A stretch of DNA of 64,000 nucleotides from an uncultured Oscillospiraceae bacterium (GCA_934675115.1 CAKUPH010000002.1:6729-70728), one strand, 5' to 3'; counted from the stretch's first letter, positions 1 to 8,660 are shown. The notes: a model not told the origin generated them from the letters alone. Program-made: numbers and translations.

Positions 1-139
1 TTGCAAATGATGTTTAATCGAGTAAACAATATTTTAACGCATTAAACAGAAAACGTCAATGCATATTGCTTGAAAAAAGATGCAAAAAATCCAGTGATCC
101 CGTGGCGCGCTCCGTGAAAAATGCAGGAAGGTGAATTGA

Positions 140-1192
140 TTGTTGCAAAATTGTAAAGATTGGACAAGCATTCGCCTGCCCATGACGGCGGGCCTGCTGG
201 CCGGGCTGCTGGTGCTGCTCATGCCCCTCCTGTGGGTGGATGGGCCGGAGCCGGGGGCGGCGGCAGCGCCGGAGGTCAGCCACGCTCCGGCAGAAACGGC
301 GGCGGAGCCGTCCCCATCTTCTGCCCAGACCGCCCCGGCAGCGGACGACGGAGCGTACACCGTCCGGGTGCTGACGGAGGGCGGGGTGGAGGAGCAGACC
401 ATGGCGGATTACCTCTGGTCGGTGACGGCGGCGGAAATGCCCGCCGGGTTCGAGCCGGATGCCCTGCGGGCGCAGGCGGTGTGCGCCCGGACGTACACCC
501 TCTGGAAGGCCACCCACAACTCAAAGCACAAGGAGCAGGGGGCGGACGTGTGTACCGATTCCGCCTGCTGTCAGGCGTACATCACCAAGGAAGCCGCGGC
601 GGAGCGCTGGGGCGCGTCGGCGGCGGAGTACACGGCGAAGATCGCCGCCGCCGTGGCGGACACCTCCGGCGTCATCGCCGCCTACGACGGCAAGCCCATT
701 CAGGCAGTGTTTTTCTCCTCCGCCTCCGGGGCCACCGAGGACGCGGCGGCGGTGTGGGGGAACGCCCTGCCCTATCTGGTGTCGGTGGACAGCCCGGAGG
801 GGGACGAGGTGCCCAATTACCGCTCGGAAACGGTCCTCACCCGGGACGAGGTAAAGTCGCTGGTGACGGCGGCCTACCCCGGGGCGGACCTGTCCGGGGA
901 GCCGTCGGAGTGGTTCCAAAACGTGACCTACACAGCTTCCGGCCGGGTGGCGTCGGTGGGCGTGGGCGGCGTGACATTATCCGGCGGCGCGGCCCGGAAT
1001 TTGTTTTCCCTGCGCTCCGCCTGCTTCACCGTGGCTTATGCCGAAGGGTGCTTCACCTTTTCCGTCATCGGCTACGGCCACGGGGTGGGGCTGAGCCAGT
1101 ACGGGGCCAACGCCATGGCAAAGGCGGGAAGCGGCTGGCGGGACATTCTGGCCCACTACTACACCGGCGTGACGCTGGAGCCGGGCTGGTAA
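140..1192 (+). CDS. spoIID: SpoIID/LytB-domain protein (stage II sporulation protein D)
   Basis: Probable peptidoglycan lytic transglycosylase acting in forespore engulfment, membrane-anchored facing the wall. A hydrophobic segment lies at about residues 15-32, followed by an Ala/Pro-rich linker and the SpoIID domain. The family's catalytic Glu is seen in AAEMPAGF, followed by ALRAQAVCARTYTL. A His/Cys group (HNSKHKEQGADVCTDSACC) resembles the zinc-binding cluster known in the C. difficile enzyme. The C-terminus has the typical GYGHGVGLSQYGANAMA motif. I chose the TTG at 140 because an AGGAAGGTG ribosome site sits 7 bases upstream and the hydrophobic anchor follows. At 350 aa it is normal length. 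No other sporulation genes adjoin it, so the exact paralogue assignment is inferred. Confidence 0.9.
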   Translation: MLQNCKDWTSIRLPMTAGLLAGLLVLLMPLLWVDGPEPGAAAAPEVSHAPAETAAEPSPSSAQTAPAADDGAYTVRVLTEGGVEEQTMADYLWSVTAAEMPAGFEPDALRAQAVCARTYTLWKATHNSKHKEQGADVCTDSACCQAYITKEAAAERWGASAAEYTAKIAAAVADTSGVIAAYDGKPIQAVFFSSASGATEDAAAVWGNALPYLVSVDSPEGDEVPNYRSETVLTRDEVKSLVTAAYPGADLSGEPSEWFQNVTYTASGRVASVGVGGVTLSGGAARNLFSLRSACFTVAYAEGCFTFSVIGYGHGVGLSQYGANAMAKAGSGWRDILAHYYTGVTLEPGW

Positions 1193-1300
1193 GGGGATTT
1201 TCCCTTGAAATCGGCGGGCATTGCTGATATACTACCATGGGTCTGAACAGCCTGTACTATTAAATATAGAATAAACATAAAGAAATGGGAGATGCGCGCA

Positions 1301-2701
1301 ATGAACACCCGTTATGACGTCATGATCCTCGGCACCGGTGAAGCCGGAATTTTCGCCGCCTATGAGCTGAGCCTCAAGTGCCCCGGCGCCAAGGTGCTGG
1401 TGGTGGATCAGGGAGCGGACATTTATCACCGGAGCTGCCCCATCGTGGCGGGCCGGGTGAAGAGCTGCATCCACTGCAAGGTGTGCGGCACCATGTGCGG
1501 CTTCGGCGGCGCGGGCGCGTTCTCCGACGGAAAATATAACTTCACCACCGCCTTCGGCGGCTGGCTCACCGACTTTCTGGACGAGCGGGAGGTCATGGAC
1601 CTCATCGACTACGTGGACAGCCTGAACGTCAAGCACGGCGCCACCACCGAGGTGTACTCCACCTCCACCCCCGAGGCCAAGGCGCTGGAGAAGCAGGCGC
1701 TGGAGCACGACCTCCATCTCCTTCAGGCCCGGTGCAAGCATCTGGGCACCGAGAACAACCTGAAGATCCTCACCAACATCTACGAGGCCATCCGGGACAA
1801 GCATACCTTCCTGTTCAACACCGCCGTGCAGGACATCGAGGCGGACGCCGACGGCGGCTACGTCCTCATCACCGAGGACGGCCAGCGCTATTCCGCCCCC
1901 TACCTCATTGCCGGGCCGGGCCGGAGCGGCGCGGAGTGGTTCTCCAACCAGTGCAAGAAGCTGGGGCTGGAGCTCATCAACAATCAGGTGGACATCGGCG
2001 TCCGGGTGGAGCTGCCCGCCACCGTGTTTGAGCATATCACCAACGTGGTGTACGAGTCCAAGCTGGTCTACCGCACCAAGCAGTACGGCGACCCGGTGCG
2101 CACCTTCTGCATGAACCCCTACGGCCATGTAGTGGCGGAGAATGTGGAGGGCATCAATACCGTCAACGGCCACTCCTACTCCGACCCGAAGCTCCAGAGC
2201 GAGAACACCAACTTCGCCCTGCTGGTATCCAACCGGTTCACCTCCCCCTTCAACGAGCCGTACCGCTACGGCAAGCACATCGCGTCCCTGTCCAACATGC
2301 TGGCCGGCGGCGTGCTGGTCCAGCGCTTCGGCGACCTGGTGTCCGGCATCCGCACCAACGACCACCGGCTGGGCAAGTCCTTCACCCGGCCCACCCTGAC
2401 CGCCGCTGTCCCCGGCGATCTGTCGCTGGCTCTTCCCAAGCGCCAGCTGGACGACATCATCGAGATGATCTACGCGCTGGACAAGCTGGCCCCCGGCACC
2501 GCCAACTATGACACCCTGCTCTACGGCGCGGAGGTCAAGTTCTACTCCGCCCGCATCCAGTTGTCCCACCAGCTGGAGACTGCCATGCCCGGCTTCTTCG
2601 CCGTGGGCGACGGCGCAGGGGTCACCCGCGGCCTCGCGCAGGCGGGGGCTTCCGGTGTGAAAGCGGCCAGAGTGGTGGCGGAGCGGCTGAACGAGCAGTG
2701 A
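1301..2701 (+). CDS. NAD(P)/FAD-dependent oxidoreductase (COG2509-type)
   Basis: Soluble flavoprotein of the uncharacterised FAD-dependent dehydrogenase family; the substrate is unknown. The N-terminal Rossmann motif GTGEAG (about residues 9-14) binds FAD. A Cys-rich stretch (SCIHCKVCGTMCGFGGAG, about residues 47-64) matches the family's conserved cysteines. The C-terminal FAD motif is FAVGDGAG followed by GLAQAGASG. An upstream in-frame ATG at 1292 overlaps the GGGAG ribosome site, so the ATG at 1301 is preferred, giving 466 aa. It is transcribed in the same direction as spoIID with a 108-base gap, so co-transcription is possible but not shown. Confidence 0.85.
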   Translation: MNTRYDVMILGTGEAGIFAAYELSLKCPGAKVLVVDQGADIYHRSCPIVAGRVKSCIHCKVCGTMCGFGGAGAFSDGKYNFTTAFGGWLTDFLDEREVMDLIDYVDSLNVKHGATTEVYSTSTPEAKALEKQALEHDLHLLQARCKHLGTENNLKILTNIYEAIRDKHTFLFNTAVQDIEADADGGYVLITEDGQRYSAPYLIAGPGRSGAEWFSNQCKKLGLELINNQVDIGVRVELPATVFEHITNVVYESKLVYRTKQYGDPVRTFCMNPYGHVVAENVEGINTVNGHSYSDPKLQSENTNFALLVSNRFTSPFNEPYRYGKHIASLSNMLAGGVLVQRFGDLVSGIRTNDHRLGKSFTRPTLTAAVPGDLSLALPKRQLDDIIEMIYALDKLAPGTANYDTLLYGAEVKFYSARIQLSHQLETAMPGFFAVGDGAGVTRGLAQAGASGVKAARVVAERLNEQ

Positions 2702-2734
2702 CGCGCGCCGCCCGCAAAATTGGGCGCAAAGAAT

Positions 2735-2757
2735 AAAAAAGGCCGCCGCAGGCGGCC
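2735..2757 (-). terminator. GC hairpin with U-tract on the minus strand
   Basis: GGCCGCC-GCA-GGCGGCC is preceded by six A on the plus strand, so only minus-strand transcripts gain a U-tract. It would stop readthrough from the right toward the convergent oxidoreductase gene. The 525-base gap 2702-3226 otherwise holds the DnaA-box-like cluster and a second hairpin. A 66-codon frame at 2896-3096 has no support. Confidence 0.5.
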
Positions 2758-2937
2758 CCCGGATCAAAGCCCAGCGACAGCGGGTTTGATCCGGAAAGGA
2801 GAAGCAGGGGAGCGGGCGAAGTTTTTGCCGAACGGCGGAAACGGAGCGAAGCGGACTTTGCGGCGGCAACGGTTCTTGCACAAAATAATTATTTTTTGAC
2901 GCCCAAAACCCCGGTGAGCCGCCGCCGCTGCGCCCCT

Positions 2938-3010
2938 GCTTCCACAGCGGAAAAACGGCGCAAAGCCAGCGGGCAGAGAGTTTTCCACAGCTTCCACAAA
3001 GTTTTCCACA
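2938..3010 (+). promoter_or_regulatory. Cluster of four DnaA-box-like sites
   Basis: GCTTCCACA at 2938-2946 and 2990-2998, and TTTTCCACA at 2981-2989 and 3002-3010, all lie on the same strand. TTTTCCACA differs from the DnaA box TTATCCACA at one position. A 20-base core (2991-3010) recurs exactly, inverted, at 29951-29970. The role is inferred: DnaA binding or titration, or a dispersed repeat. Confidence 0.45.
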
Positions 3011-3082
3011 AAACTGCGGAAAGCTTTTTGGTAGACATAAAAGATGTCAAGAATTATTTCTCCGCCGATTATCACAAAAATG

Positions 3083-3122
3083 AACCCGGGCCGTGACCAC
3101 GCAGGTCACAGCCCGGGTTTTA
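3083..3122. terminator. Long hairpin, probable mnmE terminator
   Basis: AACCCGGGC and GTGACC pair with GGTCAC and GCCCGGGTT around a 5-base loop. T-rich bases flank both sides, so it may work in both directions. It lies about 100 bases downstream of mnmE. Confidence 0.6.
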
Positions 3123-3226
3123 TTGGTTAAAGAAAGCCAGCAGCCCGGTCGGTGGTTATGATTTTTTTCACCGATGGGTCGGCAAACTCAGTAAGGTTTT
3201 TTGTGGCTGCGACAACAGTGCCGCCC

Positions 3227-4597
3227 TTATTTTCCCACGCAGAACCGCTCGAAGATCCGGCTGGTGATGTCCTCCCGGACGGTGCGTCCGGTGAGCTCAC
3301 CCAGTGCGGACATGGCCTCCTCCACGTCGGTGAGCACCGCGTCGGGGGGAAAGCCCGCCCGCAGGGCGTCCGCCGCCCGGGCCACGGCCTGCTGGGCGCG
3401 GCCGGCCGCCTCGGCCTGCCGGGCATTGGTGAGCAGCGTCCCGGGCCGCAGGCCGGGGTCGTCGGGGAAGAACCCGGCCACCGCCCGCTCCAGCTCATCC
3501 AGCCCCTGCCCGCTGGCGGCGGACAGGACCACCAGCGGCACGCCCTCCGGCCGGGGCACCCGGGCCATCCGGGGGGAGGGCAGGTCGGCCTTGGTGCAGA
3601 CCAGCACTGTGGGTCCGTGGGCGGCAGCGGTGCGCAGCAGCTCCAGATCCTCGTCCACCCACGGCTGGGAGCCGTCCACCAGCACCAGCGCCAGCTCCGC
3701 GCGCTGGAGGGCCGCCCGGCTGCGCTCCACCCCCAGCTGCTCCACCGCGTCCTCCGAATCCCGGAGCCCGGCGGTGTCGATGAGCCGCAGCAGCGTGTCC
3801 CCGAGGGTCACCGTCTCCTCCACCGTGTCCCGGGTGGTGCCGGGGATGGGGGTGACGATGGCCCGGTCGTAGCCAACCAGTGCGTTGAATAGGGTGGACT
3901 TGCCCGCGTTGGGGCGACCCACGATGGCGCAGGGCACGCCCTCGGTCAGTGCCCGGCCCCGGCGATAGGTGGCGGCCAGCCTTTGGAGCTTTTCTCCGGC
4001 GGCAGTGAGGGCGGCGGAGATCTCCTCGGCCTCAAAGGGGTCAATGTCCTCGTCCGGGTAGTCCAGCACCGCGTGGAAGTGGGCCATGAGGTCGGTCAGG
4101 CCGTCGTACACCTCGCCGATGACGGCGGACAGCGCCCCGGACAGCTGCCCCGCCGCCTGCCGGACGGCCCCGGCGCTCCCGGCATGGATGAGGTCGGCCA
4201 CCGCCTCCACCTGTGTCAGATCCAGCTGCCCATTGAGGAAGGCCCGGCGGGTGAATTCCCCGGCGAGGGCCTGCCGGGCTCCGGCGGCGAACAGGGCCTC
4301 CAGCCCCAGCGCCAGCGCGGCCGGGGAGCCGTGGCACTGAAGCTCCGCCGTGTCCTCGCCGGTGTAGCTGTGAGGGCCGTGGGACACAGTGGCAAGGCAC
4401 CGGTCGATGGCCTGCCCGCCCGCGTCCCGGAGGGTGCCGTACACCAGCTGCCGGTCGGGGCGTTCCGACATGGGGCCGCCGCGGTCGGGGGTGAACACCC
4501 GGTCGATGACGGCGATGGACTCCGGCCCGGACAGCCGGAGGATACCGATGGCGGAGGGGATGGCCGCCGTGGCGATGGCGGCAATGGTATCGTTCAT
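3227..4597 (-). CDS. mnmE: tRNA uridine-5-carboxymethylaminomethyl(34) synthesis GTPase MnmE
   Basis: Works with MnmG to modify U34 in the wobble position of certain tRNAs. The order is an N-terminal folate-binding domain (residues 1-120), a helical domain, then an inserted G domain with GRPNAGKST (Walker A, about residue 226), DTAGLRD (G3) and CTKAD (G4). The C-terminus CVGK matches the essential C-x-G-K tail with its conserved Cys. The 456-aa length is normal. The usual neighbour mnmG is absent, so the common oriC-proximal order is not kept here. A GAGGTGAG ribosome site precedes the ATG. Confidence 0.97.
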   Translation of the reverse strand: MNDTIAAIATAAIPSAIGILRLSGPESIAVIDRVFTPDRGGPMSERPDRQLVYGTLRDAGGQAIDRCLATVSHGPHSYTGEDTAELQCHGSPAALALGLEALFAAGARQALAGEFTRRAFLNGQLDLTQVEAVADLIHAGSAGAVRQAAGQLSGALSAVIGEVYDGLTDLMAHFHAVLDYPDEDIDPFEAEEISAALTAAGEKLQRLAATYRRGRALTEGVPCAIVGRPNAGKSTLFNALVGYDRAIVTPIPGTTRDTVEETVTLGDTLLRLIDTAGLRDSEDAVEQLGVERSRAALQRAELALVLVDGSQPWVDEDLELLRTAAAHGPTVLVCTKADLPSPRMARVPRPEGVPLVVLSAASGQGLDELERAVAGFFPDDPGLRPGTLLTNARQAEAAGRAQQAVARAADALRAGFPPDAVLTDVEEAMSALGELTGRTVREDITSRIFERFCVGK

Positions 4598-4731
4598 AAG
4601 CTCACCTCGTGGGGTTGTTTGACATCAGTTTACCACGCCGCCGCTCTTTTTTCAACGCGGGGCGGTTTTTGTTGCGCCGGGGACGGGAGTGTGGTAAACT
4701 AAGGGAAATCCAATGTCAGGAGGTTTTTTCC

Positions 4732-5136
4732 ATGATCGAGCTGAACATGATCTCTTACAAGCTGCAGGACATGCAGTTTTTCAACAAGCTGGACAAGCCC
4801 GGTCAGGTGCAGCTGGAGAACAATTTCTCCTATTCCGTGGACTACAATAAGGAAAACACCCGCTGCATCGCCAAGCTGTACCAGTGCGTGAAGGACAAGT
4901 GCGACGACGAGAACCACAAGTTCTTCGTGTCGGTGGAGATGCTGGGCGTGTTTGACATCGTCGGCCCCGTCACTGACGAGGACAAGAAGGAGATCCATGT
5001 GCGCACCTATCAGCAGGTGTTCCCCTATGCCGAGCTGCTGGTCAAGCAGCTGTGCGCCGCCGGCGGCATGCCCAACTTCATGCTCCTGCGCCACAAGATG
5101 GACCCGGAGCAGGTGGCTTTGAACAAGAAGCAGTAA
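4732..5136 (+). CDS. SecB-like protein-export chaperone family protein
   Basis: Small cytoplasmic protein of 134 aa resembling SecB. The C-terminal half contains QVFPYAELLVKQLCAAGG followed by PNFML, which parallels the SecB segment LFPYAR...S.G.FP. In Proteobacteria SecB holds precursors unfolded for SecA. In Firmicutes such homologues are scattered and their role is uncertain; some accompany toxin-antitoxin systems, and none is seen here. An AGGAGG ribosome site 6 bases before ATG 4732 sets the start. Transcribed alone between divergent mnmE and a convergent membrane protein. Confidence 0.7.
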   Translation: MIELNMISYKLQDMQFFNKLDKPGQVQLENNFSYSVDYNKENTRCIAKLYQCVKDKCDDENHKFFVSVEMLGVFDIVGPVTDEDKKEIHVRTYQQVFPYAELLVKQLCAAGGMPNFMLLRHKMDPEQVALNKKQ

Positions 5137-5149
5137 AAGCAGTAAAAAC

Positions 5150-5181
5150 GCCCTCATCCCGCTGGGATGAGGGCATTTTTT
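5150..5181 (+). terminator. Rho-independent terminator of the secB-like gene
   Basis: A perfect 11-bp stem (GCCCTCATCCC / GGGATGAGGGC) with a GCT loop is followed by ATTTTTTG. Confidence 0.9.
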
Positions 5182-5260
5182 GCTTTTTGGGCACTTTTGC
5201 GGAAAATTCATCCGGGCCTTTTCCACGCAAAAAAAGAGCCGCCCGCCTCACGAAAGACGT

Positions 5261-5677
5261 TCAGCTCTTTTCCTCGAAGGTCGCGCCGCAGGTGCGGCAG
5301 TGGACGGTGATGCGCCCCTTGCCCCGGGGCACCCGCATCTGCTGGCCGCAGTTGGGGCACTTGAAGTAGCGGTGCTCCTTGTCGCGCATCCGGGCGCGGT
5401 GGGAGTTCCAGCGGTTCCGCATGGGCCGGACGATCTGGAGGAACTTCGTGTTCTCCGCCCGCCGCCGGGCCAGATTACGGGACAGCATCCGGAACAGGGT
5501 GATGAACAGCACGATATATTCGAGAATGACCAGCGTCAGCATCACGCCGTTGGGGGCGAAGCGCTGGACGATCATCTGGACGAGCCACAGCAACAGGTAC
5601 AGCCCGAGGGTAAAGAGCCCCAGCTGATCTGTGCCGTTCCGGCCATACATAAAGCGCGCCAGCGCGTTCCGGATCAT
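5261..5677 (-). CDS. Membrane protein with C-terminal zinc ribbon
   Basis: A 138-aa protein with two hydrophobic helices (about residues 19-37 and 44-63), a basic Arg-rich stretch, and a C-terminal zinc ribbon (CPNCG...CRTCG). The topology suggests a small inner-membrane protein with the ribbon in the cytoplasm. The function is unknown. AGGGGTGAG precedes the ATG. It converges on the SecB-like gene and is divergent from the dCMP deaminase. Confidence 0.75.
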   Translation of the reverse strand: MIRNALARFMYGRNGTDQLGLFTLGLYLLLWLVQMIVQRFAPNGVMLTLVILEYIVLFITLFRMLSRNLARRRAENTKFLQIVRPMRNRWNSHRARMRDKEHRYFKCPNCGQQMRVPRGKGRITVHCRTCGATFEEKS

Positions 5678-5857
5678 CAGGACTCACCCCTTTCAAAAAA
5701 TACCGCACTTATTAAAGTCTAAACCTTATCATAATATCGAAAAATGACTGAGTCAATGGCAAAACCGTAAACAATATGTGAATTTGCACATTGCGCGGCA
5801 GACAAAAAGTTGCTATACTGCAAAATCAGAAGGAATCACTGCGGGGAGGCTGCGCCT

Positions 5858-6349
5858 ATGGATCGCATCGACAAGGAAAATTATTATCTGGACATCGCGG
5901 GCACCGTGCTGGAGCGGTCCACCTGCATGCGCCGGTGCTACGGCGCCATCATCGTCAACCACGACGAGATCGTGTCCACCGGCTACAACGGTGCGCCCCG
6001 TGGGCGGCGGAACTGCGCCGATCTGGGCTACTGCACCCGGGAGGCCATGAACATCCCCTCCGGCCAGCGGTACGAGCTGTGCCGCTCCGTCCACGCCGAG
6101 GCCAACGCCATCATCTCCGCCTCCCGCCGGGAGGTGCTGGGGGCCACGCTCTACATGGTGTGCAAGGACCCCAAGACCGGCGAGCTGCTGCCCGGCTCCA
6201 CCTCCTGCTCCATGTGCCGGCGGCTCATCATCAACGCGGGCATCGAGAAGGTGGTCATCCGGGACACCCCCACGGAGTACCGGGTGGTGGACGTCCAGCG
6301 GGAGTGGATCGACGAGGACGATTCGTTGCCGGAAAATGCTGTGCATTGA
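5858..6349 (+). CDS. dCMP deaminase / ComEB-type cytidine deaminase
   Basis: Zinc-dependent deoxycytidylate deaminase that makes dUMP for thymidylate synthesis. The motifs are HAEANAI (zinc His and catalytic Glu, about residue 78) and TSCSMCRRLI (two zinc Cys). The length of 163 aa is typical. ATG 5858 follows GGGGAGG. The last three codons come from a short insertion. The same gene end is repeated 170 bp downstream (6486-6507), where it would read DDSLPENM then stop, instead of the present DDSLPENAVH. The enzyme core is intact, so activity is probably kept. Confidence 0.9.
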   Translation: MDRIDKENYYLDIAGTVLERSTCMRRCYGAIIVNHDEIVSTGYNGAPRGRRNCADLGYCTREAMNIPSGQRYELCRSVHAEANAIISASRREVLGATLYMVCKDPKTGELLPGSTSCSMCRRLIINAGIEKVVIRDTPTEYRVVDVQREWIDEDDSLPENAVH

Positions 6350-6507
6350 ACAGGGCCCCGCCTCGGCGGGACGGCACGGGTGTGCCGTGCAAGCGTTTGC
6401 CGCAGGCAAACCTTGGCGCAAGGGCGAATTCAGTTCGCCCGCGCAAAATGGATCGGGGTCCCCGGGCGGCGGAGCCGTCTGGGGTGGACGATTCGCTGCC
6501 GGAAAAT
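6316..6507. repeat. Hairpin-rich insertion flanked by 22-bp direct repeats
   Basis: The 22-base sequence at 6316-6337 recurs at 6486-6507 with one mismatch. The 148 bases between form several small hairpins: GGCACGGGTGTGCC, GTTTGCCGCAGGCAAAC, GGGCGAATTCAGTTCGCCC and GGGGTCCCC. There is no coding capacity. It resembles a REP/MITE-like palindromic element, with the direct repeats as target duplication or unit ends. This is inference. Confidence 0.55.
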
Positions 6508-6529
6508 ATGTAACGTAATTATAAGGTAA

Positions 6530-6565
6530 AAGCGCGGAAGGCCGACGGCCTTCCGCGCTTTTTCG
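6530..6565. terminator. Bidirectional terminator between convergent genes
   Basis: A 14-bp perfect stem (AAGCGCGGAAGGCC / GGCCTTCCGCGCTT) with a GAC loop and T-rich flank. It separates the deaminase from the esterase. Confidence 0.85.
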
Positions 6566-6574
6566 CGTTTCTGC

Positions 6575-8521
6575 TTACTTGCCGGGGATGGTGAGCACTG
6601 TGCCGACACGGATCATGTTGGGATTGCGGAGAACGGCGCGGTTGGCCTCATACAGCTCGGTCCAGCGGAAGCCGCTGCCCAGCAGGTTTTTGGCGATCTT
6701 CCACAGGCTGTCGCCCTTCTTCACCACATAGGTGGAGGCGGGGGCGGGCTCGGGCTGAGGCTCGGGCTTCTCGGGTGCGCCGGGGCCTTCGGTCAGCTCC
6801 ACCACGGAGCCGTCCTCGCCGCGGGCGAAGCGGGACATGTACTCCCACGCCAGAGAGGCGTACACGTTGGAGCAGGCGTGGGACACGCCCTCCGCGCCCA
6901 CCAGCCGGACCATGGGATTGGTGTAGCCGTCGGCGTAGAAATCGCTGATGTTGTAGCGGATGCCCTGATAGACGCGGCTGTCGTCGGTGTCGGCCTTGTA
7001 GCCCCAGGGGTTGATGGAGTAGTCGGGGTCGCCGGCCTTGATGCCGTTGAAGGTCATGGCCGCGGAGGCCACGTTGCCGCCCATGGCGTTGACGGCGGTG
7101 TTCCCGGCATCGTCCACGGTCACGTTCTTGTCATCGGCAAGGCCGGTGAGGAAGAAGGTGGGCATGTCGTAGGTCTCGGTATCGATGTTGAACTCGCCCA
7201 GCTTGGGGAAGCCCGCCATGGGGGCCGCGGCGGCAAAGACGCCGGCGTTCATGTAGCTGGTGAAGAAGGTGTTCATGCCGCCCATGGAGAAGCCGGTGAG
7301 GTACACCCGGGAGCGGTCGATGTTGTAGTTCTCCAGCGTCTCGTTGACGATGGTCATGACGCAGTCAACGGCCACGCCCTTGCTGGCGATGTCGTTGAGG
7401 TAGTCGGGAGCCACGAGGATGAAGCCCTCCTGAGCGGCCATGTCGGCCCAGCCGCAGGTGGCGGCGGGGCACAGGGGGTCCTCGCTGAAGCCGTGGAGCA
7501 GCACGACCAGCGGCACGGCCTTGCCGCCGGTGTAGGAGTCGGGAACGTAGTCGTAGGCGTTGTAGTCCTTGCCGTCGTAGTTATAGGTGTGCTCCTTGAC
7601 GGTGAGGCCCAGCTCGCCGTAGTTGGGCCAGGTCATGAGCACCCACTCGCTCATGTCGGCGGTGTTGATGACCACGTTGTTGAGCATGGGGGCGCGGGTC
7701 AGGCGGGAGAGCATGGAGCCCCACGCCTCGGCGATGACCTTGGCGTCGAAGCTGCTGCCGCCGGTTTTGACGACGACCTGCTTTTCGGTGTAGCCGCTGT
7801 TGACGAAGTGACCGGCGGCCTTCTCGCTGTCGGTGCCGTTGACGGCCTTGTAGTAATCAACGGCGGTCTGTCCGGCGTTGACCAGATAGGCGGGCAGGGC
7901 CAGCCCCTTGGCAAGGCCCTTGTCCATCTCGCCGCCGAAGGTGAGGATGCCGGCGATGCGGCCGGCGTTCTGGCTCAGCACGTTGTTGACGAAGGTGGCA
8001 CCTGTGCCCTCAGCCATGATGTACTGGAGGTTGTTGTAGGTGCATCGCTTGAACTCGCCGGTGGGCGGGGTGAAGGAGATGATCTTGCCGCCGGCCAGAT
8101 AGATCTGGGACTCATAGTAGACGTTCAGGTCGTCCTGAGTGAAGCCCTTGCCGTCCAGCGGGTTGGGGCAGACGATGTACGCCGGGGCGGCCTCGGCGAT
8201 GTCGATCAGGCCCATCCTCTCCAGCGCGGCGAGGGCCTCGTCCCGGCTGGCGTAGGGCTTGTCAGGGTAGACGTAGATGACGGCGTTGAGCTGGCCGCTC
8301 ATCAGGTCAAAGTCGTGGGGATCGGAGGGAGAGTACAGGTAGAAGGAATAGTCGCTTTTCGGGGTGTAGGCGCTGTCGGTGACGGCGATGTTCTCCAGCA
8401 GCTCGAACGTGCCCTTCAGTTCGCCTTTCGCCGGGGCGGCCATGGAAGGCAGTGCGCAGACGGAGAACAGCAGGGCGGCGCTCAGCACCGAGGAGACGAT
8501 GCGTTTGAGTCCGATTTTCAT
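6575..8521 (-). CDS. Secreted alpha/beta-hydrolase (esterase) with C-terminal LysM
   Basis: A 648-aa exported protein. It has a signal peptide (residues 1-28, ending SMAAPA), a long N-terminal region without a recognised domain, and an esterase/PHB-depolymerase-like hydrolase domain with VPLVVLLHGFSED and the nucleophile elbow GFSMGG (about residues 409-414). A Pro/Glu linker leads to a LysM domain (KKGDSLWKIAKNLLG, about residues 600-648) that should tether it to peptidoglycan. The start is set by AAAGGAGTGG before ATG at 8521. The substrate is unknown; dietary or wall esters are plausible. Confidence 0.8.
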   Translation of the reverse strand: MKIGLKRIVSSVLSAALLFSVCALPSMAAPAKGELKGTFELLENIAVTDSAYTPKSDYSFYLYSPSDPHDFDLMSGQLNAVIYVYPDKPYASRDEALAALERMGLIDIAEAAPAYIVCPNPLDGKGFTQDDLNVYYESQIYLAGGKIISFTPPTGEFKRCTYNNLQYIMAEGTGATFVNNVLSQNAGRIAGILTFGGEMDKGLAKGLALPAYLVNAGQTAVDYYKAVNGTDSEKAAGHFVNSGYTEKQVVVKTGGSSFDAKVIAEAWGSMLSRLTRAPMLNNVVINTADMSEWVLMTWPNYGELGLTVKEHTYNYDGKDYNAYDYVPDSYTGGKAVPLVVLLHGFSEDPLCPAATCGWADMAAQEGFILVAPDYLNDIASKGVAVDCVMTIVNETLENYNIDRSRVYLTGFSMGGMNTFFTSYMNAGVFAAAAPMAGFPKLGEFNIDTETYDMPTFFLTGLADDKNVTVDDAGNTAVNAMGGNVASAAMTFNGIKAGDPDYSINPWGYKADTDDSRVYQGIRYNISDFYADGYTNPMVRLVGAEGVSHACSNVYASLAWEYMSRFARGEDGSVVELTEGPGAPEKPEPQPEPAPASTYVVKKGDSLWKIAKNLLGSGFRWTELYEANRAVLRNPNMIRVGTVLTIPGK

Positions 8522-8660
8522 AGGGTCCACTCCTTTTTGCTTTGATAGCTTCATCTTACCAAATCCGGCGGGCGGGGACAAACACAAGTTTTTTGAATAT
8601 CACAGGAAAAACCTTGTGCTGTCGAAAGAAAATGTGCTATTATGTAGAAAATGACGGGGG

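Noticed and set aside
1-139. Promoter for spoIID (sporulation sigma factor type)
   Set aside because: AT-rich sequence without a convincing -35/-10 pair for sigma-A, E or G.
2896-3096. A 66-codon plus-strand frame in the gap before mnmE
   Set aside because: No ribosome site, runs through the DnaA-box-like cluster and into a terminator stem; composition not protein-like.
6338-6485. Insertion sequence with transposase
   Set aside because: Too short and without coding capacity; treated as a non-autonomous palindromic element.
5791-6513. A 240-codon frame overlapping the dCMP deaminase
   Set aside because: Out of frame with the deaminase over most of its length; only its last few codons (ancestral gene end) are meaningful, reported under the insertion.
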